Below, one piece after another: positions 1 to 6,561 of a stretch of DNA of 7,948 nucleotides (within the stretch, counting starts at the first letter, position 1; each line of letters opens with the position of its first letter). The notes beneath the pieces are model-generated. The model searched no databases. It was not told where the DNA came from and saw only the letters and a list, made by a program, of their open reading frames with translations. Both the position numbers and the translations under genes were made by a program. Where the stretch lies: assembly GCA_021849995.1 (NCBI GenBank), contig JAJZSC010000123.1:1-7948 (forward strand). Reading direction: 5' to 3'. Source of the stretch: Bacillota bacterium (GTDB taxonomy: Bacteria; Bacillota; Desulfitobacteriia; Desulfitobacteriales; Desulfitobacteriaceae).

Positions 1-1
1 G

Positions 2-169
2 GATATAGGTACTATTGACACTATTGAAAAATTGGAACGCATGCTTCAGGTGCTGGAAATGTTCCTGGAACTTGTCAGCCGTGCCGAGGAAGAGGCAATA
101 TTGATTGTGCTGCGTAATAGTCTACTACGGGTTGAAGCATACCACCAACTAATTTCCGCAAATCAGTAA
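2..169 (+). CDS. C-terminal end of an unrecognised helical protein (5' truncated by window edge)
   Basis: An open frame enters from the left edge and runs 55 codons to a TAA at 167-169. The visible residues begin DIGTIDTIEKLERML and end AYHQLISANQ. They are rich in Leu, Glu and Ile and look wholly alpha-helical, with no membrane segment or recognisable catalytic motif. I do not recognise the family from this fragment. The stop lies 40 bases before the next start on the same strand with no obvious terminator between, so it may belong to the same transcription unit. That would place a gene of related surface-glycan or motility function upstream, but this is only inference. The frame has no interruption, which favours a real coding tail over chance. 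Confidence 0.55.
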   Translation, partial: DIGTIDTIEKLERMLQVLEMFLELVSRAEEEAILIVLRNSLLRVEAYHQLISANQ

Positions 170-209
170 TACAAGGCGCTTAAACAACGATAATAAAGGC
201 GGGAATGTA

Positions 210-1391
210 ATGGACGAGCTTGAAAGTTTGATTGAACAGCAACAGTATAACGAAGCATATGCGGTAATCAAACAGAAATTAGAGAGCACTCCGGAAAATA
301 CCGAACTACTGCAAAAGTTGGGACTAGTTCTTTATTACTTAGGGGATTTAACTCAGGCTGAAGACTATCTTATCAAATGCTTTGAAATCCAAGGCAGTCT
401 TGAGAACTTGTATAATGTTATTGTTGTAAAGCATGAACTGAAAAAGCATGAAGAAGTTATTTATTTGGCTGGTGAATATTTGGCTATCGATCCCAACAAC
501 GTTTCGGCGCTAGATATATTAGGCAATAGTTATTGTGCTAAGGATGATTATCCTAACGCGCTTAAAGCTTATGAAAAAGCCTATCGTGTTAATCAACATG
601 AAGCTTTAGGTGAAAAAATTCAATATGCTAAAGAAAAAATCGCGGAAATTATTAAGCAGCAAGAAAAAGTTCGCTTGCTAGGTTGGTCTGACGACTTTTA
701 TAAACTTTCTATGTTTGGCGCTAAAAACCGAAAGGGAAGGGAATTGAGTTTCCCTTTTCTGTTCAAAGATCAAGTAATCGAATATAAGCTTATGGAGATA
801 TTTGTAAAGTACGGCTATAAAGTAATGAGTCAAGTTAGTGTGCTTGATATTGGCTGCGGAGACGGCAGATTCTTGCGTCAGCTTATCGACTGGGGTGCTG
901 AGCCGGACAGGTTGGCCGGTGTAGATATTAACAAGGATATTATTGCTCTGGCGCAGAAACTGTCGGCCCCCGGTATTAACTATGAGGTGGCGCATGCCGA
1001 TCAACTACCTTATGAGGACAAAAGCTTTGATATTATATTGATGATTGGTGTTATGCAGCATATTATGGAAAAATCATTACGCCGGAGGATTGCCGACGAA
1101 CTGTTAAGAGTACTGAAAGATGACGGAATACTGATCTGTTATAATATAAACGAAAATGCTGAAACCAAATTTCAACATAAACAGCTGCGGGAAAGCACGA
1201 AGGGTATTACTGAAAAGGAACTAAAAAAGATTTTTGTGTCTTGTAACGTAGATCATGAGAACATTTTATTGTCTGATAGCATTATTTTTAGAAATGTTCC
1301 GGTTCAATGGGGAAGCTTATTTGACAGGGCTTTGTCTTCTGTTGCAGAATCCCATGATTATGGCATAGCTGTTATTACAAAGGTGGTTTAG
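210..1391 (+). CDS. TPR-repeat protein fused to class I SAM-dependent methyltransferase
   Basis: This 393-residue protein has two parts. Residues 1 to about 135 are helical TPR-like repeats (roughly 30-62, 64-95 and 97-130; the last contains DDYPNALKAYEKAY). Residues about 190-310 form a Rossmann methyltransferase: SAM-binding VLDIGCGDG at 211-219, acidic D239 after strand 2 (GVDI), HADQLPY at 262-268, FDIILMIGVMQHI at 273-285 and LLRVLKDDGILI at 298-309. This matches the methyltransferase type 11 pattern. It has no signal peptide or membrane segment, so it is probably cytoplasmic. The start follows a good ribosome site (AAAGGCGG, 195-202); an ATG at 205 is followed at once by a stop and cannot be used. 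The acceptor is unknown. Leading a pseudaminic acid operon, it may methylate the sugar, a glycan or a flagellin side chain, with the TPR part binding the partner. Fold confidence is high and substrate confidence low. Confidence 0.9.
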   Translation: MDELESLIEQQQYNEAYAVIKQKLESTPENTELLQKLGLVLYYLGDLTQAEDYLIKCFEIQGSLENLYNVIVVKHELKKHEEVIYLAGEYLAIDPNNVSALDILGNSYCAKDDYPNALKAYEKAYRVNQHEALGEKIQYAKEKIAEIIKQQEKVRLLGWSDDFYKLSMFGAKNRKGRELSFPFLFKDQVIEYKLMEIFVKYGYKVMSQVSVLDIGCGDGRFLRQLIDWGAEPDRLAGVDINKDIIALAQKLSAPGINYEVAHADQLPYEDKSFDIILMIGVMQHIMEKSLRRRIADELLRVLKDDGILICYNINENAETKFQHKQLRESTKGITEKELKKIFVSCNVDHENILLSDSIIFRNVPVQWGSLFDRALSSVAESHDYGIAVITKVV

Positions 1392-1438
1392 CATTAGGTC
1401 ATGCCGTTATCTTGCTAAAAAATTAAAAGAAATATTTT

Positions 1439-1445
1439 AAGGTGG
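1439..1445 (+). promoter_or_regulatory. Ribosome binding site that fixes the pseB start at 1454
   Basis: AAGGTGG lies 8 bases before the ATG at 1454. A possible GTG start at 1442 falls inside this Shine-Dalgarno motif and has no site of its own upstream, where the DNA is A/T-rich. The ATG is therefore the likely start. Confidence 0.75.
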
Positions 1446-1453
1446 ATACTGCT

Positions 1454-2437
1454 ATGTTTAATAATAAGGCTATTTTAATTACAGGCGGCACAGGTTCATT
1501 TGGCAGGCAGTGCGTCAAAACTATTCTTAACAACTTTCAGCCGAAAAAACTCATTATATATTCCCGGGATGAACTCAAACAATTTGAGATGCAGCAGGAA
1601 TTTAATTCAGACTGTATGCGCTATTTTATTGGCGATGTACGGGATGGTGAACGTCTGACACAAGCGATGCGTGGTGTTGACTACGTGATTCATGCTGCCG
1701 CTCTGAAACAAGTGCCTGCAGCTGAATATAACCCGATGGAATGTATTAAAACGAATATTTATGGCGCTGAAAACGTTATTAAAGCTGCAATTGAAAATGG
1801 TGTGGAAAAGGTTATTGCCTTATCGACGGATAAAGCAGCCAATCCTGTCAATTTGTATGGCGCAACCAAACTGGCATCAGACAAATTGTTTGTTGCTGCC
1901 AATAATATTGCGGGCGGGCCAAAGCCTCGTTTTGCTGTAGTGCGTTACGGCAATGTTGTAGGCTCACGCGGTTCAGTAGTGCCATTTTTTAAAAAGCTTA
2001 GAGACAATGGTTCCCCAAAACTGCCGATTACTGATTTGCGTATGACTAGATTTTGGATTACCCTGCCTCAAGGAATAGAATTTGTTCTTAAGGCGTTTAA
2101 CAGAATGCAGGGAGGGGAAATTTTTGTACCCAAAATTCCCTCCAGCAAAATTACTGATTTGGCACAAGCTATAGCTGCTGAGCTACCCTTAGAAATTATC
2201 GGTATAAGGCCGGGAGAAAAGCTGCATGAGATTATGTGCCCCGCTGATGATTCACATTTAGTGCTGGAATTCCATGATCATTATATTATTAAGCCGACGA
2301 TAAGTTTCTTTACCCCGGTTGATTACAGCATAAACCCGGTAGGAGAGGTTGGCCAGCCGGTAGCACAAGGCTTTGAATACAACTCCGGCACTAATCCGCA
2401 TTTTCTGACGGTCGAAGAATTACGGGAGTTGATATAA
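1454..2437 (+). CDS. pseB: UDP-N-acetylglucosamine 4,6-dehydratase (5-inverting), PseB
   Basis: This enzyme commits UDP-GlcNAc to pseudaminic acid by C4 oxidation, C6 dehydration and C5 inversion, giving UDP-2-acetamido-2,6-dideoxy-beta-L-arabino-hex-4-ulose. It is a 327-residue extended SDR protein, close to the usual size of about 330. The N terminus MFNNKAILITGGTGSFG holds the NADP-binding glycine motif (11-17). LSTDKA at 123-128 supplies the Asp-Lys pair (D126, K127), and YGATK at 135-139 supplies the catalytic Tyr and Lys. Tyr at 135 is typical of inverting PseB/FlaA1; the retaining PglF/CapD-type enzymes usually have Met there. The spacing fits the D132/K133/Y141 triad known in H. pylori FlaA1. 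An upstream GTG at 1442 would add four residues, but it lies in the ribosome site. pseC follows after 3 bases, so the pair is probably translated together. Confidence 0.95.
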   Translation: MFNNKAILITGGTGSFGRQCVKTILNNFQPKKLIIYSRDELKQFEMQQEFNSDCMRYFIGDVRDGERLTQAMRGVDYVIHAAALKQVPAAEYNPMECIKTNIYGAENVIKAAIENGVEKVIALSTDKAANPVNLYGATKLASDKLFVAANNIAGGPKPRFAVVRYGNVVGSRGSVVPFFKKLRDNGSPKLPITDLRMTRFWITLPQGIEFVLKAFNRMQGGEIFVPKIPSSKITDLAQAIAAELPLEIIGIRPGEKLHEIMCPADDSHLVLEFHDHYIIKPTISFFTPVDYSINPVGEVGQPVAQGFEYNSGTNPHFLTVEELRELI

Positions 2438-2440
2438 CTT

Positions 2441-3604
2441 ATGCGCCATATCCCGTATGCACGTCAACATATTAGCCAGGATGATATTCAGGCGGTTATG
2501 GATACTCTTCAGTCCGACTGGCTTACGCAGGGGCCGGCGGTGGAAAGATTTGAACAGGCGGTTGCAAGGTATTGCGGAGCCCGTTATGCTGTTGCCGTAA
2601 ATAGCGCCACGTCTGCTCTTCATGTTGCTTGCCTCGCTGCAGGGCTTGGCGAGGGAGACTTGCTGTGGACATCGCCTAATACATTTGTTGCTTCTGCTAA
2701 CTGTGCGCTGTACACTGGAGCTGCGGTAGATTTTGTCGATATTGATACTCAGACTTATAATATGAGTGTAAGCGAGTTAAGCGACAAACTTAACTATGCC
2801 CGCCGGACAGGGGAATTTCCCAAGGTGATTATTCCAGTTCATTTTGCAGGACAGTCTTGTGATATGAAAGGCATCCACGCTCTCTCCCGGCAATATGGTT
2901 TTACAGTTATTGAAGATGCTTCTCACGCGATTGGCGGGAATTATCTTGGAAGCAAGATTGGTTCATGCCGTTTTTCCGATATGACGGTGCTGAGCTTTCA
3001 TCCCGTAAAAATTATTACCAGCGGTGAAGGCGGCATGGTTTTAACGAATCGCCAGGATTTGTACGAAAAATTGATGTTATTTAGAAGTCACGGTATTACG
3101 CGCGGACAGGAACTCTTGGAAGGTCAATCTCACGGCCCATGGTATTACGAGCAGATTTCGTTAGGCTTTAACTATCGTATAACCGATATTCAGGCCGCGT
3201 TAGGCGAGAATCAGCTTAAACGTATTGACGAATTTGTTGCCCGCCGCCGGCAGCTAGCCAAGCAATATAGTTTAGGATTGCAGGATTTACCGATTATCCT
3301 GCCTTGGCAGCATCCTGACGTTTATTCTTCATGGCATCTCTATGTGATTATGTTAGATCAGGAAAAATGCAAAAAGCACAGACGTCAGGTATTTGAAGAG
3401 CTGCGACAGGCAGGAATAGGGGTCAATGTACACTATATTCCTGTGCATACTCAGCCGTATTATCAAAAACTGGGCTTTAAACATGGTGATTTTCCGGCAG
3501 CAGAGCATTATTATCAGGGAGTTGTCAGTATACCGATGTATTATAGCTTTACTGACGAGGAACAAGATTATGTGATCGCTAAGATCCGCGAGGTTATCCA
3601 ATGA
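2441..3604 (+). CDS. pseC: UDP-4-amino-4,6-dideoxy-N-acetyl-beta-L-altrosamine transaminase, PseC
   Basis: PseC is a PLP enzyme of the DegT/DnrJ/EryC1 family that transfers an amino group, normally from glutamate, to C4 of the PseB product. The 387-residue protein has the family pattern: IPYARQ near the N terminus, NSATSALH at 54-61, HFAGQ at 134-138, EDASHAIGG at 158-166 with D159 expected to bind the PLP ring nitrogen, and SFHPVKIITSGEGG at 185-198 with K190 as the Schiff-base lysine. That last motif, and HYIPVHTQPYYQKLGF near the C terminus, are typical of PseC rather than other sugar aminotransferases. The start has a GGGAG site at 2424-2428, a rather long 12 bases away, so translation may depend on ribosomes arriving from pseB. 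The TGA stop overlaps the next start in an ATGA, implying coupling to the aldo/keto reductase. Confidence 0.95.
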   Translation: MRHIPYARQHISQDDIQAVMDTLQSDWLTQGPAVERFEQAVARYCGARYAVAVNSATSALHVACLAAGLGEGDLLWTSPNTFVASANCALYTGAAVDFVDIDTQTYNMSVSELSDKLNYARRTGEFPKVIIPVHFAGQSCDMKGIHALSRQYGFTVIEDASHAIGGNYLGSKIGSCRFSDMTVLSFHPVKIITSGEGGMVLTNRQDLYEKLMLFRSHGITRGQELLEGQSHGPWYYEQISLGFNYRITDIQAALGENQLKRIDEFVARRRQLAKQYSLGLQDLPIILPWQHPDVYSSWHLYVIMLDQEKCKKHRRQVFEELRQAGIGVNVHYIPVHTQPYYQKLGFKHGDFPAAEHYYQGVVSIPMYYSFTDEEQDYVIAKIREVIQ

Positions 3605-4479
3605 AGTTGGGATTAGGTACCGTTCAATTTGGTCTTGATTACGGCATATCCAATCAGCAGGGAAAAACTTCCGCAAATGAAGCGGAGAAAATTCTGGCGG
3701 TTGCAGCGTGTAATGGCATGCGGGTATTGGATACTGCCGCACTCTATGGCGGAAGCGAAGATATGCTGGGACAGCTATTGCCACCAGAGCATGATTTTAA
3801 TGTTGTTACTAAAACACCGAAGTTTTCTGCTGCGAGCATTACTGAACGTGATGCCAAGCAGTTGGAAGATACTTTTTATCAGTCATTGACAAAAATGCGC
3901 CAGAATTCGATTTATGGGCTGTTGGTTCATCATGCGGATGATCTACTCTCACTTAATGGAAACTTGTTGTTCGAGAAGATGAAACAGTTAAAAGAAAAAG
4001 GGCTTGTTCAAAAAGTTGGCGTATCTGTGTACAATGCAGAACAGATCGACGGAATTTTAGCTAAATATCAGATAGATTTAATTCAACTGCCAGTCAATGT
4101 ATTGGATCAGCGGTTATTGCGCACAGGATGCCTGGGGCAACTAAAAAGGCAAGGCATTGAAATTCATGTGAGGTCTGCCTTTTTGCAGGGTTTGCTGTTA
4201 ACGGAACCGCACGCATTATCCTCATATTTTGAAAAGATAAAGGCGCATTTGCAGGGTTATCGTCAGTTTATAACAAAACAAAACCTTACACCTGTTCAAG
4301 CGGCATTAGGATTCGTATTGGCGCAAGATGAAGTGGATAGTGTAGTATGTGGAGTGAATAATTGCCAGCAGCTTAGTGAAATATGTCAACAGATAAAACA
4401 GCCGATGAGTTTTGAAGGGTTTGAACAGTTTGCCCTTGATGATGAAAATATATTAAATCCGGCCAAATGGAGGCTATAA
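3601..4479 (+). CDS. Aldo/keto reductase, non-canonical member of the pse operon
   Basis: This is a 292-residue NAD(P)H-dependent reductase of the aldo/keto reductase superfamily (TIM barrel). The catalytic tetrad is visible: D44 and Y49 in LDTAALYG, K71 in VVTKTPK, and H110 (or H111) in LLVHHADD. GLGTVQFGLDYGISN at 5-19 and SVVCGVNN at 247-254 are further family signatures, the latter in the cofactor-binding end. It is somewhat shorter than the common 310-340 residue members. The start overlaps pseC by 4 bases (ATGA) and has a GAGG site at 3590-3593. No step of the known pseudaminic acid pathway needs an aldo/keto reductase. Its coupling to pseC and adjacency to the cytidylyltransferase imply a role on a sugar intermediate, the nonulosonic acid, or a substituent precursor. 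The family is certain; the substrate is unknown. Confidence 0.93.
   Translation: MKLGLGTVQFGLDYGISNQQGKTSANEAEKILAVAACNGMRVLDTAALYGGSEDMLGQLLPPEHDFNVVTKTPKFSAASITERDAKQLEDTFYQSLTKMRQNSIYGLLVHHADDLLSLNGNLLFEKMKQLKEKGLVQKVGVSVYNAEQIDGILAKYQIDLIQLPVNVLDQRLLRTGCLGQLKRQGIEIHVRSAFLQGLLLTEPHALSSYFEKIKAHLQGYRQFITKQNLTPVQAALGFVLAQDEVDSVVCGVNNCQQLSEICQQIKQPMSFEGFEQFALDDENILNPAKWRL
4468..4473 (+). promoter_or_regulatory. Ribosome binding site for the cytidylyltransferase
   Basis: TGGAGG lies 7 bases before the ATG at 4481 and inside the last codons of the aldo/keto reductase. Only one base separates that stop from this start, so the two genes are probably translated in a coupled manner. Confidence 0.65.
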
Positions 4480-4480
4480 T

Positions 4481-5233
4481 ATGATATTGGCAATATTACA
4501 GGCTCGGGTATCTTCCACGCGTTTACCCGGAAAAGTGCTAAAGCCGATCATGGGTGTGCCGATGCTGCTGCGCCAAACAGAACGGATTGGGCGTGCCAAG
4601 AATATTAACAAAATGATTGTGGCTACCAGCAGAGAGCAGGGTGATGATGTTTTGGAACAGTTGTGCCTGGCTAACGGCATATACTGCTTTCGCGGCAGCC
4701 TTTCTGACGTACTGGAGCGTTTTTATCAAGCTGCCAAAGTGTTTAACCCTTCGCATGTTGTCAGACTTACCGGAGATTGTCCGCTTGTCGATCCTGAACT
4801 GATTGATAAGGTAATAGATTATCATGTTCAAGGAAACTACGATTATAGCAGTAACGTAGTTGAACCAACTTATCCTGATGGCTTAGATGTTGAAGTTATG
4901 CGTTTTTCTGTTCTGGAATGTATGGTCAAGGAAGCAGTACTGCACTATCAGCGTGAGCATGTGACACAGTATGTCTTGCAAAACCCTACACTTTTTAGTA
5001 TAGGCAGTGTAAAAGATGCAGTGGACTTGTCAGCTTTGCGGTGGACTGTGGATGAGCCCGAAGACTTTACGTTAATTAAACACATATATGAAAATTTATA
5101 TCCTCAAAATCCAGCGTTTACGACCAAGGATATTTTGCAATATCTTAAAGAGCACCCTGAGTTTATCACGGCTAATACTATGTTCAAACGTAATGAAGGA
5201 TTGGCAAAATCCTTATTGCAAGATGGAATATGA
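4481..5233 (+). CDS. SpsF-type cytidylyltransferase, likely CMP-nonulosonic acid synthetase (PseF role)
   Basis: This 250-residue protein belongs to the SpsF/CMP-sugar nucleotidyltransferase family (GT-A-like fold). ILQARVSSTRLPGKVL at 5-20 is the nucleotide-binding N terminus. GDCPLVDP at 98-105 (D99) and YPDGLDVEV at 131-139 (D136) are probable metal- and sugar-contact regions, and RWTVDEPED at 187-195 is a family hallmark. The ending NEGLAKSLLQ resembles the NEGYxKSL tail common in SpsF proteins. By context it probably transfers CMP from CTP to pseudaminic acid or a derivative. SpsF proteins are distinct from the NeuA-like PseF of Campylobacter and Helicobacter, so I leave the symbol blank. 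It is the only such enzyme in the window. It sits between the aldo/keto reductase and class III aminotransferase, so an alternative is that it activates a modified product of those two. Confidence 0.87.
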   Translation: MILAILQARVSSTRLPGKVLKPIMGVPMLLRQTERIGRAKNINKMIVATSREQGDDVLEQLCLANGIYCFRGSLSDVLERFYQAAKVFNPSHVVRLTGDCPLVDPELIDKVIDYHVQGNYDYSSNVVEPTYPDGLDVEVMRFSVLECMVKEAVLHYQREHVTQYVLQNPTLFSIGSVKDAVDLSALRWTVDEPEDFTLIKHIYENLYPQNPAFTTKDILQYLKEHPEFITANTMFKRNEGLAKSLLQDGI

Positions 5234-5243
5234 AAAAGCAGTA

Positions 5244-5250
5244 AAGAAGG
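5244..5250 (+). promoter_or_regulatory. Ribosome binding site for the class III aminotransferase
   Basis: AAGAAGG lies 6 bases before the ATG at 5257, within the 23-base gap after the cytidylyltransferase stop. It is a strong, independent site and supports the chosen start. Confidence 0.65.
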
Positions 5251-5256
5251 GATAGT

Positions 5257-6546
5257 ATGTCGGAACGGTATCATCATTCCGAAGAAATGCTGGCCAGAGC
5301 ATTAAAAACCATTCCGCTGGGAACGCAGACGTTTAGTAAGAGCAAGACCCAATATCCATACGGGGCATCGCCATATTACGTTACAAAGGGCAAAGGCAGT
5401 CGTGTATGGGATATTGACGGCAATGAATATATTGATTTTATAAATAGTCTTGCTGCAGTGACTTTGGGTTATAATGATGCTGATGTGACGATGGCTGTAC
5501 AGCGCCAGCTTGAACAAGGAACAATATTTTCTTTGCCGCACCCGATAGAGGTTGAAGTATCGGAAAAAATAGCCGAAATAATACCCTGTGCTGAAATGGT
5601 ACGATATGGCAAGAACGGGTCGGACGCTACAACTGGGGCCATACGTTTGGCACGGGCCTATACCGGCCGCGATCATGTGGCGGTCTGCGGTTATCACGGG
5701 TGGCAAGATTGGTATATCGGATCTACCTTGAGAAATAAAGGCGTGCCACAGGCTACAGCTAAGCTTACTCATACTTTTATGTATAATGACATAGGCTCTC
5801 TCCAAGCACTGTTTAAGCAGTACCCTAATCAAATTGCTGCCGTTATACTAGAACCCATGAATGTTACTCAACCTGAACAGGGGTTCTTGGGTGAACTGAG
5901 GGAAGTTACCCATGCAAATGGGGCAATTCTCGTGTTCGATGAAATGGTAACCGGATTTCGCTATGCTAACGGTGGAGCCCAGGAGTATTTTGGGGTAAAA
6001 CCGGATTTGGCATGTTTTGGCAAAGGTATAGCCAATGGATATCCGATTTCGGTCGTAGCGGGCAAAGCGGAAATCATGTACTTGATGGAAGAAATATTTT
6101 TCTCGTTTACTTTTGGCGGAGAGACACTCTCTTTAGCTGCTGCCTTGGCAACTATGAACAAATATCAGCGAGAGCCTGTCATCAAGACTATGGAGAAGCA
6201 AGGCGAAAAAATCATCAAAGGTGTTAGGTTGCTGATTAAGCAGCATGGTGTAGAACGTTTTCTTTCTATAGCCGGACATCCTTGCTGGTCATTTCTGCTC
6301 ATCAAGGATACGGAACATTACACTATGTGGCAAATTAAAACTCTTTTTTTGCAAGAAATGTATGCCAGGGGAATTTTGACGTTAGGCACACATAACATGA
6401 GTTATTCCCATACGGATGAAGATATACAAACGCTATTGAAAGCCTATGATGAGATATTGCCTTTAATCAGAGATGCTGTGGAAAATCAGTGTTTGGATGC
6501 GTATTTAAAATGCAATACACTTGAGCCGCTGTTTAGAATTCGTTAA
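5257..6546 (+). CDS. Class III PLP aminotransferase, glutamate-1-semialdehyde aminomutase-like
   Basis: This 429-residue protein has fold-type I class III aminotransferase features in order: WDIDGNEYIDF at 51-61, KNGSDATTGAIRLAR at 119-133 (PLP phosphate region), YHGW at 146-149, LEPMN at 198-202, FDEMVTGFR at 227-235 with D228 for the PLP ring nitrogen, CFGKGIANG at 253-261 with K256 as the Schiff-base lysine, and FGGET at 286-290. It resembles HemL, glutamate-1-semialdehyde 2,1-aminomutase. The operon contains no other haem gene, and similar HemL-like proteins are often misnamed in glycan loci, so haem synthesis is unlikely. A plausible role is amination of an aldehyde or keto group on a sugar, nonulosonic acid or side-chain precursor, perhaps together with the aldo/keto reductase. 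This would be a second aminotransferase besides PseC. The family is secure; the substrate is unknown. Confidence 0.92.
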   Translation: MSERYHHSEEMLARALKTIPLGTQTFSKSKTQYPYGASPYYVTKGKGSRVWDIDGNEYIDFINSLAAVTLGYNDADVTMAVQRQLEQGTIFSLPHPIEVEVSEKIAEIIPCAEMVRYGKNGSDATTGAIRLARAYTGRDHVAVCGYHGWQDWYIGSTLRNKGVPQATAKLTHTFMYNDIGSLQALFKQYPNQIAAVILEPMNVTQPEQGFLGELREVTHANGAILVFDEMVTGFRYANGGAQEYFGVKPDLACFGKGIANGYPISVVAGKAEIMYLMEEIFFSFTFGGETLSLAAALATMNKYQREPVIKTMEKQGEKIIKGVRLLIKQHGVERFLSIAGHPCWSFLLIKDTEHYTMWQIKTLFLQEMYARGILTLGTHNMSYSHTDEDIQTLLKAYDEILPLIRDAVENQCLDAYLKCNTLEPLFRIR

Positions 6547-6561
6547 TTAGGCAGTACTTAG

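Noticed and set aside
170..209. GATAAT at 189-194 as a -10 box for the methyltransferase gene
   Set aside because: There is no convincing -35 element at the right distance, and the box abuts the ribosome site, leaving almost no leader.
1442..1453. GTG start for pseB giving four extra residues
   Set aside because: The codon is embedded in the AAGGTGG ribosome site, and family N termini match the ATG at 1454.
1392..1453. Possible flagellar sigma-28 promoter (GCCGTTAT at 1403-1410) or terminator in the gap before pseB
   Set aside because: The -10-like box is imperfect and no TAAA lies about 15 bases upstream of it. The A/T-rich gap shows no clear GC-rich hairpin with a T run. A weak promoter cannot be excluded.
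1454..3604. Legionaminic or bacillosamine pathway (retaining dehydratase plus aminotransferase)
   Set aside because: PseB has the Tyr-containing YGATK motif of inverting enzymes, PseC has the SFHPVKxITSGEGG signature, and PseG/PseH are of the Pse type.
3353..3784. 143-codon open frame on the minus strand across the pseC/aldo-keto reductase junction
   Set aside because: Both sense genes are well supported by conserved motifs through this stretch, and the antisense protein has no family features.
5302..5832. 176-codon open frame on the minus strand
   Set aside because: It lies wholly opposite the class III aminotransferase, whose motifs are continuous there. The antisense protein has no recognisable domain and looks like a chance shadow frame.
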